Below, in pieces: positions 44,905 through 52,981 of a stretch of 64,000 nt of DNA. The notes below the pieces were generated by a model. The model saw only the letters and a program-made list of their open reading frames with translations. It was not told where the DNA came from and searched no databases. The stretch is from Bdellovibrionaceae bacterium UBA1609. GTDB taxonomy: Bacteria; Bdellovibrionota; Bdellovibrionia; Bdellovibrionales; UBA1609. The stretch is from contig DCMZ01000003.1 in the NCBI GenBank assembly GCA_002321895.1, positions 337,070-401,069 on the forward strand, read 5' to 3'. How positions within the stretch are numbered: position 1 is the first letter of the stretch; each line of letters opens with the position of its first letter. A program made the position numbers and the translations under genes.

Positions 44905-44937
44905 GCCAGAACTGAGATCATTGGTTCTGGCTTTTTT
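44905..44937 (+). terminator. Rho-independent terminator of PilZ gene
   Basis: GCCAGAAC (44905-44912) pairs with GTTCTGGC (44924-44931), loop 11 bases, followed by TTTTTT. It begins 25 bases after the stop. Confidence 0.85.
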
Positions 44938-45136
44938 ATGCCAAATCACTCTGATTGCGATTTATGTTTCATTCAGTAAAGACTGACTCTCCCCTTTCAA
45001 AAAGAAAATATATAAAAAATAACATTACCGATGACGGCTCTTCCACATCGCTAAAGCCAATTGCAACAGAAATGGATTACTTCGATATAAAGATATAAAA
45101 TTTATGTAAAGAGGTGACTCAAATATAGAATTTTTC

Positions 45137-45166
45137 TTGCCACTTTCGAAAACTAACCGATATGAT
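45137..45166 (+). promoter_or_regulatory. Promoter placed for a leaderless transcript
   Basis: TTGCCA (45137-45142), 18-base spacer, TATGAT (45161-45166), then only six bases before the ATG at 45173. The predicted transcription start falls on or next to the A of the ATG, so the mRNA would have no 5' leader; no Shine-Dalgarno is present. Confidence 0.65.
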
Positions 45167-45172
45167 TTGAGT

Positions 45173-45442
45173 ATGAAAACACATAAGAAAAAAATTGGCG
45201 TTTTATTGGCAAAGGCTAGAAAGAAATCTGGTCTTACTCAACTTCAAGTCTCTCAGCACCTAGGGTTCACTACAGCTCAGCAGGTCTCCAACATCGAACG
45301 TGATGCCGCTCCAGTGCCCTTTGATACTGTAGTAAAGCTATGCAAACTGTATAAGCTCAATAAAAAGCAGGTTATCGATGCTATGCTTGAGGACTATAAA
45401 ACTCGGCTGAATGTTGAGTTTAAAAAAGGTGGAGCCGCTTAA
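45173..45442 (+). CDS. XRE-family helix-turn-helix regulator
   Basis: 89 aa from the ATG at 45173. A single Cro/C1-type domain: KIGVLLAKARKKSGLTQLQVSQHLGF-TTAQQVSNIERDAAPVPFDTVVKLCKLY, followed by a short charged helix. No effector domain. The start has no ribosome site but a promoter abuts it. It ends inside an inverted repeat (45436-45477) that could be its operator or a terminator. It is convergent with the desaturase gene and could control the 45.5-47.9 kb genes, though nothing shows this. Confidence 0.82.
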   Translation: MKTHKKKIGVLLAKARKKSGLTQLQVSQHLGFTTAQQVSNIERDAAPVPFDTVVKLCKLYKLNKKQVIDAMLEDYKTRLNVEFKKGGAA

Positions 45443-45477
45443 ATAAGTTTTATTTTTAATTAAAATTTATTTAAGCG
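45436..45477. repeat. 11-bp perfect inverted repeat overlapping XRE stop codon
   Basis: CGCTTAAATAA (45436-45446) pairs exactly with TTATTTAAGCG (45467-45477); the 20-base spacer is AT-only apart from one G. The left arm contains the regulator's stop codon. It may act as a bidirectional terminator or a binding site; the desaturase stop is 27 bases beyond. Confidence 0.6.
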
Positions 45478-45503
45478 TTAAGTCTGGTTTTTAATTTTGC
45501 CAT

Positions 45504-46475
45504 TTAAGCCACCCTCTCCATAGAGGGTGAGATCTTAGAAGCATTTTGTTTTACTTCATTTATCACACTTGAATCTCCACCCATTAGATATCCTGCTGAA
45601 TGATGTCCATACTTTCTATAGATTTTGTTGTTCATCAGTCGATCGTGTAATGCTTTTAAGTTATAAAATGGAATACTTGGAAACAGGTGATGTAACATAT
45701 GGTAGTTGGCTCCATGTGGTGCAAATATAAATTCCTCAATCTTGTTTGTTATGACATTTCTCGAATGATCTAGTTCGCGATTGTATTCGACTCCAAAATG
45801 TTCTGCGATGATTCTGAAACGATTAATTGGTAATAACACCATAGCATAAGGAACAATCCAAAGAGCAAACACCTCTAAAAAGGCATCAAAGTATACTACC
45901 CCAGAGAGGACGGGAATATAAAAGACCGCCTGAGAAACTCTATGACGTGTCGGAAGTTTTGCTACAAAAAAAATAATCTTAATAAACATCAGCATTTCTA
46001 AAAAGCCAAAGCCTACAGCGTATTTTAGAAACACCTTCCCTATCTCAGCTTTAGACTTAGGAAACTCCCAATCCTTTAAGCCCTTTTTTCTGGCCCAATC
46101 GGGATCTTTAGAGGAGTTCACATGCATATGGTGAGGCAGATGATTCAACCTATAGCCCAGATTTGAGAAGAACAAAGGAAATGCACAACAGAAGTCCCCC
46201 AAGAAATCGTTGAACTTTGAGTTATTTGAAAGCCTATTATGAGTTGCTTCGTGCATTAAAATAAACAATGCATGTTGTCTGGTGCCGATTACAAATATAG
46301 AGATCGCTGTTATGAAGGGATTAAGTTGAGTTTTAACTGATGTATAAATACATACGGAAATGATTATCCAATCGATCAAAATTGTACCCAATGAAATATA
46401 GCCTCTTAATCGGGATTTCTCCTTAATTAGATCTTTAGAAGATTTAAGAATTTCTTTATCCAGATCATCTATCAT
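45504..46475 (-). CDS. Membrane fatty-acid desaturase
   Basis: 323 aa with four or so membrane helices. The three His boxes of the diiron membrane desaturase/hydroxylase family are present: HEATH (75-79), HLPHHMH (112-118) and HMLHH in HGANYHMLHH near the C-terminus. Enzymes of this family insert double bonds or hydroxyls in acyl chains. It is last of a three-gene minus-strand set behind an acyltransferase-like and a diiron oxidase-like gene, separated from them by 89 bases with a hairpin. Confidence 0.88.
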   Translation of the reverse strand: MIDDLDKEILKSSKDLIKEKSRLRGYISLGTILIDWIIISVCIYTSVKTQLNPFITAISIFVIGTRQHALFILMHEATHNRLSNNSKFNDFLGDFCCAFPLFFSNLGYRLNHLPHHMHVNSSKDPDWARKKGLKDWEFPKSKAEIGKVFLKYAVGFGFLEMLMFIKIIFFVAKLPTRHRVSQAVFYIPVLSGVVYFDAFLEVFALWIVPYAMVLLPINRFRIIAEHFGVEYNRELDHSRNVITNKIEEFIFAPHGANYHMLHHLFPSIPFYNLKALHDRLMNNKIYRKYGHHSAGYLMGGDSSVINEVKQNASKISPSMERVA

Positions 46476-46509
46476 TATATTTCCTCACTTCCTTTTGGCT
46501 ATGCGGAAT

Positions 46510-46532
46510 GTTGGTGCTCAATGAGCACCAAC
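46510..46532 (-). promoter_or_regulatory. Intercistronic perfect hairpin
   Basis: GTTGGTGCTC (46510-46519) pairs exactly with GAGCACCAAC (46523-46532), loop three bases. It lies between the acyltransferase-like stop and the desaturase start. No T-run follows on the minus strand, so it may be an operator, an attenuator or an mRNA-stability element. Confidence 0.6.
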
Positions 46533-46564
46533 AAATATGTTCATAGAACAAAGAAGGTTGTGCA

Positions 46565-47224
46565 CTACGCTACCGAACTTAAAGAATCTGATTTGATTGG
46601 AATAATGTTATCTAAAATAGTTTTAAACTTATAATTTAAAAACATTCCAGACTTTTCACGACTCCAAAACATAAGGTCAACGGGAAGCCCTTTTTCCTCG
46701 TGATCTTTACGGATACAGGTAGACCCTAAGTCATAACAAACCTCTTGTAGGTTGCCTACGTGAACCATAGTTCCCACCATAGTCTTTTCTAGTGAAGCTT
46801 CAAAATGACGAATACCCACTTCGACAAGCAATCTCTTAGCATCAAATCCTTTATTTTCTTTACGAAACTTTGAGCTCAAGGTGAACCAGCTACAAACTAA
46901 AACCTTACCATTGTCAGATGAATCCTTAAGTTTCTGATAACTCACTTCATCCCACATTCTAAAATAGGAATCTTCTCGGGTTGTTTTTAATTCCAAATTT
47001 TTTAAATCGAAGGCTAAAGTTCCTATGACCTCTCCTTGATATTCCAAAATCCCTTGCTGAGCCTGTCGAGTGAACTGGTCCGAAAATATCTCAGAGGAGC
47101 CCCAATAGGCTTTGTAAGCATTCGTCCATACTTCATACCACATTTCAAAAGACCGATCTCTTAACTCGTGCGGCTCAACACCTTTTGGTGATATCACCGT
47201 ATACTTAAAATCACCGATATTCAT
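46565..47224 (-). CDS. GNAT-type N-acyltransferase, possibly FeeM/LuxI-like
   Basis: 219 aa from the ATG at 47222-47224, which overlaps the preceding stop (ATGA). A GNAT-like fold: N-terminal helix RSFEMWYEVWTNAY, beta GVIGTLAF-type strand (GEVIGTLAFDL), a core strand VLVCSWFTLSS followed by a helix (RLLVEVGIRHF) and late strand MVHVGN. This order is closest to acyltransferases that make N-acyl amino acids or acyl-homoserine lactones. Which acyl donor and acceptor are used cannot be read. Coupled to the diiron oxidase-like gene. Confidence 0.6.
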   Translation of the reverse strand: MNIGDFKYTVISPKGVEPHELRDRSFEMWYEVWTNAYKAYWGSSEIFSDQFTRQAQQGILEYQGEVIGTLAFDLKNLELKTTREDSYFRMWDEVSYQKLKDSSDNGKVLVCSWFTLSSKFRKENKGFDAKRLLVEVGIRHFEASLEKTMVGTMVHVGNLQEVCYDLGSTCIRKDHEEKGLPVDLMFWSREKSGMFLNYKFKTILDNIIPIKSDSLSSVA

Positions 47225-47853
47225 GCTACTGCTTTCTGGCTGCTCGAATACGAGATACAAGCATGGCAAATAGAAAAGTAGTTTTCAAAAACAGTTTCAA
47301 CAATTCCATTCACATACTCTCTTTCCGAGTCGGTAAGAGTTTTAGCTAGTTCAATAATTATTTCGGTATGCTCTTGGTCAACCTCATAGTGTTCTTTTAT
47401 GAATGCTATAGGCCAATTCAGTTTGACTAAAGCCTCTAGTGGAGCCTTTGCCGACTTCGCGGCCAAGTTTTCTAAAGCAATAGCATATCCAAAAATAGCT
47501 AATGGATTCTTATCAGTTTCTGACTCAATATAACTCCAGAAGTGATGGGTCTCCGGGAACTCCGGAAAATCCTCAACTTTCTTATTTTCAGTCATCTCTC
47601 TATAATCTTTTTTTGCTAGATATTCGTGGCCTTTTTCCTCTTCAACATGCGCAAGAAACGTTTCCTTCAGCTTAGGGTTTTCGACATTGTTCCCCGCCAT
47701 TTCTAGAAGTCGACAGGTATGCAGAGTATAGTAATAAGTTTGTGCGCACCATGCGGCATAAGCGTCTTTGTCTTCCATAAAGTGGTGTTTCTCATAGAGC
47801 TCTTCGAACTGTGCGACACCATTTTCTATAGTCTTGATGGTCTTCTCAATCAT
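47221..47853 (-). CDS. Haem-oxygenase-like diiron oxidase (HDO) family protein
   Basis: 210 aa, all alpha. The metal-ligand pattern of the HDO group is seen: EEEKGH (E73, H76), ALENL (E128) and HYEVDQEH (H155, D159, H162). HDO enzymes activate O2 at two irons and carry out varied steps such as fatty-acid decarboxylation to alkenes or amino-acid cleavage. First gene of a three-gene set with an acyltransferase and a desaturase, so a lipid-like or acyl-amine substrate is plausible. The stop overlaps the next start. Confidence 0.75.
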   Translation of the reverse strand: MIEKTIKTIENGVAQFEELYEKHHFMEDKDAYAAWCAQTYYYTLHTCRLLEMAGNNVENPKLKETFLAHVEEEKGHEYLAKKDYREMTENKKVEDFPEFPETHHFWSYIESETDKNPLAIFGYAIALENLAAKSAKAPLEALVKLNWPIAFIKEHYEVDQEHTEIIIELAKTLTDSEREYVNGIVETVFENYFSICHACISYSSSQKAVA

Positions 47854-48135
47854 TTATCCCCCTCAATAAATCACATTTCTTTATGATCATTCCTTCGGAT
47901 TGTTGGGGCCCAAAGTTAAACGTTTTGTTAAGTTTCTATTTAGTGGGCGTTAAGATAATCTACTTTGCCAGAAATGATACAAAAGAGACTCCGTCACAGA
48001 TCATACATTCCTACTGTAGCACAAACCTGATCTCCAAGAATTTAGCCTTCAAAGCTGTTTAAATGGTTCTAATCGGCAAATCTTTACTAAATCGACCAAT
48101 TTTATTGAATTCTTTTCCGGCAATGCTATAGGGGA

Positions 48136-48747
48136 ATGATGGACTTAATCAGAAAAATTCAATATCTGGAGAAAGAATTAGACGTAAAATCCAGCCCAGA
48201 ACAGCTTGAGAGTTTAGTCGAATTGTTGCCTCAAGCGAAAAAACATGATTTCACGGAAATGATTGATTTGGCTCACAGATTAGCCGCTCTAGAAATTTCA
48301 GATGATATCTTCTCTGAAATCGGAATTATTAAAGAGTTTTTAAGGGAACGAAGACTCTCCTATGACAAATCCTTTTTTGAAGATATCGATGAATATACAA
48401 CAATATGTATCTATGAATTGCCAAGTTTGTATATGACATTCGCTTCAAGGGGTTATTATAAATTCAACTCTTACCCATTTATGGTAACCATGCATAAATC
48501 ATTTAATGAGCTGTATTATCGAGACCCTGATTACGATAAAATGATCGTGGATGAAACCATACAAATTTGTGCTGGCACGAAAGCTGTGGCTTATTCCGTT
48601 CCTGTACATGTGGTTAAGGAGAAGTATATGCCAACAAGGTTTAACAAGAGTTATTTGTTTGGCCTAATGAAAGGTGCGCCACTCATTAAAGATGGTGAGC
48701 TTTACGGCATTATGGTTTCTCATACGACGCAACCCCTAGATAACTAG
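48136..48747 (+). CDS. Protein of unknown function
   Basis: 203 aa, start MMDL (either ATG; GGGGA just upstream). No signal peptide. Residues 1-85 are helical with a coiled-coil look (LEKELDVKSSPEQLESLVELLPQAKKH). The C-terminal 110 residues are alpha/beta with RDPDYDKMIVDET and KSYLFGLMKGAPL. It resembles a sensory or regulatory domain only loosely. It ends directly against the stop of the convergent histidine kinase (no intervening base), so transcripts may overlap. Confidence 0.6.
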   Translation: MMDLIRKIQYLEKELDVKSSPEQLESLVELLPQAKKHDFTEMIDLAHRLAALEISDDIFSEIGIIKEFLRERRLSYDKSFFEDIDEYTTICIYELPSLYMTFASRGYYKFNSYPFMVTMHKSFNELYYRDPDYDKMIVDETIQICAGTKAVAYSVPVHVVKEKYMPTRFNKSYLFGLMKGAPLIKDGELYGIMVSHTTQPLDN

Positions 48748-49899
48748 TCAAACCATGGACTCTTCGTTGATTTTTCGAAAGTAAAGTCGAAATCCTGTTC
48801 CTTCCCCTACATCAGATTCAACTTCAATATAGCCTTTATTTAATTGCACAAGTTCATAAACAGTATTTAAACCTAAGCCCGTTCCACCTTGTTTTATCTT
48901 TGTGGTGAAATGACGTCTAAAAATTTTTAAAATGTGCTCTTTGGATATGCCTTGCCCGTTGTCGAAAACAGATAAACTTACGTATTGTCCTGGGGGAATC
49001 TTCATAAATTTTCCCTCTACTTCCGTTTCAAATTCCACCTCATCAACTTCAACGAGAACATAACCCTGACCTCCAAACGCTTGTTTGGCATTGATCACTA
49101 GGTTTAACAGTATTTGGTCTAGATGCAGCTCATCTATTTTAACTCTTCCACTATGGCATCTATTATTGAAATCAATTTCAACCTTATCCTCAATACTGGA
49201 CTCTATGAGCTCTAGGCACTTATATACAGAGTCTGCCAATACAATTCGTTCTCTGTTGGGTCCATGATGTTTCTCCGTCGCTTGCAACTTCTTTGAAAGC
49301 TTGCCACTAGAGTCCATCAGTTTACGAATCCGAAGCAACTCTTCAGTCACCGTATCTCCGGTGAGTAATCGCTTTTCAATTTTGTGGGTCAATGCCGATA
49401 CCGCTGTTAGCTTGTTCGCCAAATCATGAGCCGCACTACTTGTTAATTTATTTATCATTCTTAAACGTGAGATTTCAGCCACATGAAACTCTAATGCTTT
49501 TATATGTTTCTCTAGCTTCCATCTACAATAGGCATCCACTAGAGATTGCTTAAGCTGTCCAACCTCCAAACCCTTTATGGATAGAGTGGATTCTTCCAGA
49601 TTCATCTCCTCTGGCTCCTCGGAGATTACATGTAAAACGGGTAGAGACTCTTGCTCGGCACCTAACTTGTCCTTGATATATTGTTTAATCTTATTTTCAA
49701 AATTTAAATTGATAATAAGAGTTTGCGATTCAGATTCCATTGCAAAATCATACAGCTCATCCGGATTAGAAAACCTATGAAACTGCCCCACTCCCATAGA
49801 CCATTTACTCACCTGGTAACTTAAGTCTTTGGAATCTTCATTTTCCGAATCAACTAAACAACATAAATTTATGTTATCCGGCCATTGGATCTTTTCCAT
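48748..49899 (-). CDS. Sensor histidine kinase with degenerate receiver-like N-terminus
   Basis: 383 aa, no membrane segment. Residues 5-125 have the strand-helix pattern of a receiver domain but lack its acidic pocket and conserved Lys. H-box SSAAHDLANKLTAVS (H158), N-box LNLVINAKQAF, G1 DNGQGISKEH, F-box FFRRHFTTK-like and G2 GGTGLGLNTV are intact. It should phosphorylate a separate response regulator, not found here. It is cytoplasmic, so it senses an internal signal or a partner. Confidence 0.85.
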   Translation of the reverse strand: MEKIQWPDNINLCCLVDSENEDSKDLSYQVSKWSMGVGQFHRFSNPDELYDFAMESESQTLIINLNFENKIKQYIKDKLGAEQESLPVLHVISEEPEEMNLEESTLSIKGLEVGQLKQSLVDAYCRWKLEKHIKALEFHVAEISRLRMINKLTSSAAHDLANKLTAVSALTHKIEKRLLTGDTVTEELLRIRKLMDSSGKLSKKLQATEKHHGPNRERIVLADSVYKCLELIESSIEDKVEIDFNNRCHSGRVKIDELHLDQILLNLVINAKQAFGGQGYVLVEVDEVEFETEVEGKFMKIPPGQYVSLSVFDNGQGISKEHILKIFRRHFTTKIKQGGTGLGLNTVYELVQLNKGYIEVESDVGEGTGFRLYFRKINEESMV

Positions 49900-49993
49900 G
49901 CGTTTCCTTTATCGAGAAATTTTAACCCAGAACACTAGATTAATGGGCAATTTCAGCAAAGTAAATCTCTTTGTGGAATCTTGTCCCAATCTT

Positions 49994-50020
49994 AAAAAAA
50001 ACCCGGTCATTTGGACCGGG
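49994..50020 (-). terminator. Rho-independent terminator of LysM lipoprotein gene
   Basis: On the minus strand a CCCGGTCC stem pairs with GACCGGG (50002-50008 with 50014-50020) and a T-run of eight follows (49994-50001 as A). It lies 29 bases beyond the stop at 50050 and protects the divergent histidine kinase promoter. Confidence 0.85.
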
Positions 50021-50049
50021 CTAGCAAATCTAATTGTCTATAAATTCAA

Positions 50050-51477
50050 TTACTCAATTTGTGTATGAGTTGTGGTGTTAAAATCCATCGATTGGCGAGA
50101 GCCTCTTTTTCTACGAAAGATAACAAGAACAATCGCCATTAATACGGCCACTGCGGCAACGAGCATAAGCAACATATCTTCGGAATTATCTGTCGGCCCA
50201 CCCGCATCCAGTGGGTTATTCGCCTGCATGTTAGATGGTGGCTCCGACGGAACCGGTGGTGGCGGCGGAGGTAAATCCGGCCCACCCGTTGAACCCATTG
50301 TCGGCGGTGGTGGCGGAGGTAAGTCTGCTACCGGCGGCTCCGGAGGAGCTGGGGGCTCATTCATAGCTAAATCTTCAGCTGGTGGCGGCGGAGGTGGAAT
50401 ATCCTCCATCTCTGGAATTTCTGGTGGTGGAGGTGGAGGGGTATCATTCGCCGCTAACGCGGGTCCTGCAGACGCCACGTTTTCCGGCCAATATCTGAGA
50501 GTAGTCCCCTCTAAAAGTTCACCCTTGGTTTCTATATCTGGGTTCGTCGCATAGATTTCCATCCAGCTCCGGTTATGTCCCAAAAGATTTTTTGCCACGA
50601 CTCTGATGTTATCTCCGCTTTTTGCTACATAGGTTTGCGGAGACAAACCAAGATCTTCATAAAAAGTAAGTAATTGCTGATCGTCATTCGGTCGTTTTGG
50701 GGAGTTATAGTAGACCTTATCACCCACTTTGATACCGTTGTTCAGCCAGGGGCTCGTGTTTAAAATTTCAGAGGATCGATCATCTCCGTAAATTTTTTGA
50801 CTAATACCCGAAATATCATCGCCCGGTCGAGCAATATAAATGGCGTTCACCAATGCTCCCCGAATTCTATAAGGACTTGATTTCATTTTTTTAACGGGCA
50901 CCAAACCCATCTGAGAGTTCACATCATCGCCAAATCCAGTGCTAGCAATAGGATCTACAAAAGAATCCTCAAAAGGCTCTGGCTCAACCACATCAACCAC
51001 TTCCGGCTCAACTACAGGCTCTATCATTTCATCTTGGCTTAGATCCGCCATGGCATCTTCTGTTGATTCTTCAAGTGGGTCTTCGACGGCCATCTCATCT
51101 GTCAGCGCATCTTCACCCTGAGCCACTTGCTCCTCTTCACCAAACTCGTCTGAAAATTCGTCGGCGAACTCGTCGCCACCTTCTTCAGCAAACTCATCTC
51201 CGCCTTCGTCAGCAAACTCATCGCCTTCGTCAGCAAATCCTTCATCAGCAAATTCATCATCTGAAAACTCATCGGAACCAAACTCATCCCCGCCTTCGTC
51301 TTCAAAACCTTCATCGGCAAATTCATCGTCTGAAAATTCGTCGGAACCAAACTCGTCGCCGGCGTCGGCTTGTTCGACCTGTTCACCGTCACCACTGCTA
51401 TCATCACTCGATGAGCAACCCGTAATTGCAAAGGCAATTACCAAAGATAGTAATAGAGCCAAAAGATGTTTCATCAT
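50050..51477 (-). CDS. LysM lipoprotein with acidic repeats, Pro-rich region and C-terminal membrane helix
   Basis: 475 aa. Lipobox TGC (Cys 21). Residues 25-125 are an acidic repeat (DEFSDDEFADEGF-type units), then a linker. Two LysM-type peptidoglycan-binding modules follow: IARPGDDISGISQKIYGD and VAKSGDNIRVVAKNLLG. A Pro-rich stretch (PPPPPPE, PPAPPEPP) leads to a hydrophobic helix near the end (LLMLVAAVAVLMAIVLVIF), then a short basic tail. It therefore spans lipid, wall and membrane. FimV/TonB-like designs are similar in layout; function unknown. Confidence 0.8.
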   Translation of the reverse strand: MMKHLLALLLSLVIAFAITGCSSSDDSSGDGEQVEQADAGDEFGSDEFSDDEFADEGFEDEGGDEFGSDEFSDDEFADEGFADEGDEFADEGGDEFAEEGGDEFADEFSDEFGEEEQVAQGEDALTDEMAVEDPLEESTEDAMADLSQDEMIEPVVEPEVVDVVEPEPFEDSFVDPIASTGFGDDVNSQMGLVPVKKMKSSPYRIRGALVNAIYIARPGDDISGISQKIYGDDRSSEILNTSPWLNNGIKVGDKVYYNSPKRPNDDQQLLTFYEDLGLSPQTYVAKSGDNIRVVAKNLLGHNRSWMEIYATNPDIETKGELLEGTTLRYWPENVASAGPALAANDTPPPPPPEIPEMEDIPPPPPPAEDLAMNEPPAPPEPPVADLPPPPPPTMGSTGGPDLPPPPPPVPSEPPSNMQANNPLDAGGPTDNSEDMLLMLVAAVAVLMAIVLVIFRRKRGSRQSMDFNTTTHTQIE

Positions 51478-51615
51478 GTCGTTATCCTTAAGTAGCTTGA
51501 GATCTATAACACTTTCCCATTAGACCATTGTAAAACTAGAGTGAAAAGCCTTTCTAAGGGCCCTCCAGCCCTAAGTCACAGCATTTACTTATAATATTGC
51601 GATTCGTCCCTAAAA

Positions 51616-52083
51616 CTAAGGTCTAGTCTGCAGGGGATATTCTAAACGATCACCTAGATTAATTTTTACTTTCCTAAACCATCCTCTAGGCACCTCGAGT
51701 GCATAGGTAGCGGGCTTACTACTTTTATATTGAGGAATTTGTTTTTGCATTACTGAAGTCGAAGGGGTCATATCCTGCATATCCACGAGCACTTTGTCTT
51801 TACTAAAAAACGCAATGCTCAATGGAATAAAGGTATTTTTCATCCAGAATGAACGATAGCTTTCATCATCGAAGATAAATAACATACCCTTACCCTCTTC
51901 TAGTTTTTGGCGAAACATAAGTCCAATCTGTCGATGGTTTGGTGTTTTTGCTACCTCCACATCTAAAATCACTTTACCCACTTTGATTTTGGCCCATGGA
52001 AGATTGGATCCGGAAGACATTTCGGCCAAAGCGGAAAATGGCATCGCCAATAGAATAAAAATAACAGCTGTGAAATTAAGCAT
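51616..52083 (-). CDS. DUF192 family exported protein
   Basis: 155 aa from the ATG at 52081-52083, which overlaps the ppx stop region; a longer start would hide the signal peptide ending ALA-E. DUF192 features: MFRQKLEEGKGMLFIF, SFWMKNTFIPLSIAFF, and a final ALEVPRGWFRKVKINLGD. The family is exported and of unclear function, often beside stress or envelope genes. It follows the exopolyphosphatase gene in an operon. Confidence 0.85.
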   Translation of the reverse strand: MLNFTAVIFILLAMPFSALAEMSSGSNLPWAKIKVGKVILDVEVAKTPNHRQIGLMFRQKLEEGKGMLFIFDDESYRSFWMKNTFIPLSIAFFSKDKVLVDMQDMTPSTSVMQKQIPQYKSSKPATYALEVPRGWFRKVKINLGDRLEYPLQTRP

Positions 52084-52981
52084 TCTTAAGTGCTTCCTGA
52101 ACAAGACCATATCTTACCCCTGCACAACTTACTGTTAAATTTGAACAATTAAAAAACTCCATGCTACTTACTAAAATTTGCAGTCCTGCAACAATCACAT
52201 CTTCTCGCCCGGCCTGCATACCAGGCAATTGCAGCCGCTCCTTGGTACTCATGTCGGCCAATTTATCGAGCCAGAGCTTGGCTTCACTCAATTCGACCCC
52301 TTTGCCATGCGTAAGTTCCCAATCAAACTCTCTAGCATTAATAATGTTCATCAATGTTGTTGGAGTTCCTGCAACAGCGACTAGGCTCACATTCTCTATT
52401 TTCAGCTCTTCGGGTAATCTTCTGAGCTCAATTTCAATATTATCTTTCACCGCTTGCAGTTCTTTTGACGGAACTGGATGTCCTGAAATGTGCCTTTCTG
52501 ACAATCTCACACTGCCGATATCAAGACTCATCCCTAGTAGCTGGCCATCCATTACACTCATAAACTCCGTGGAGCCACCGCCCACATCAATGATCATCGG
52601 GTGATCCAGCGGGCCCAAATCATGGAGCCCTCCTCCGTAGGTGAGTTCCGCCTCTCTCTGGCCAGTGATGATTTCTATAGGAATGTCATATTTCTTACCT
52701 AGATCTATAAACAAGGATCCGTTGGTCGCATCACGAGCTGCACTGGTGGCTGTAGCCACCGTGCGATCTACGTTAAACTTTTTTATTTTTTGAGAGAACT
52801 CTCTAAAGCAATCTTCTGCTCGAGCTAGGGCCTCAGGGTGCAGCTTCTTAGTTTTGCCCACTTCTTGCCCCAGGCGTGTCACTACACCTTCATCGTGTAG
52901 CACCTGGATCTTTTCACCATTGAACTCAACAATGGTGAGAAGAAAGCTGTTGGATCCTAAATCAAGTGCAGCGACTCTCAC
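52076..52981 (-). CDS. Ppx/GppA phosphatase family protein
   Basis: 301 aa from a GTG directly after the previous stop (no gap). It has the ASKHA fold motifs ALDLGSNSFLL, IIDVGGGSTE and AVAGTPTTLM, as in exopolyphosphatase and guanosine pentaphosphatase. About 300 aa is the short form, without the HD-like C-terminal domain of E. coli Ppx. It would act on polyphosphate or pppGpp, in stringent-response control. Third gene of the AsmA-like operon, an uncommon neighbour. Confidence 0.88.
   Translation of the reverse strand: MRVAALDLGSNSFLLTIVEFNGEKIQVLHDEGVVTRLGQEVGKTKKLHPEALARAEDCFREFSQKIKKFNVDRTVATATSAARDATNGSLFIDLGKKYDIPIEIITGQREAELTYGGGLHDLGPLDHPMIIDVGGGSTEFMSVMDGQLLGMSLDIGSVRLSERHISGHPVPSKELQAVKDNIEIELRRLPEELKIENVSLVAVAGTPTTLMNIINAREFDWELTHGKGVELSEAKLWLDKLADMSTKERLQLPGMQAGREDVIVAGLQILVSSMEFFNCSNLTVSCAGVRYGLVQEALKNA

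Noticed and set aside
46565..47224. True LuxI autoinducer synthase
   Set aside because: The conserved Arg/Trp and Glu pattern of LuxI was not clearly present and there is no adjacent LuxR gene; a general GNAT acyltransferase call is safer.
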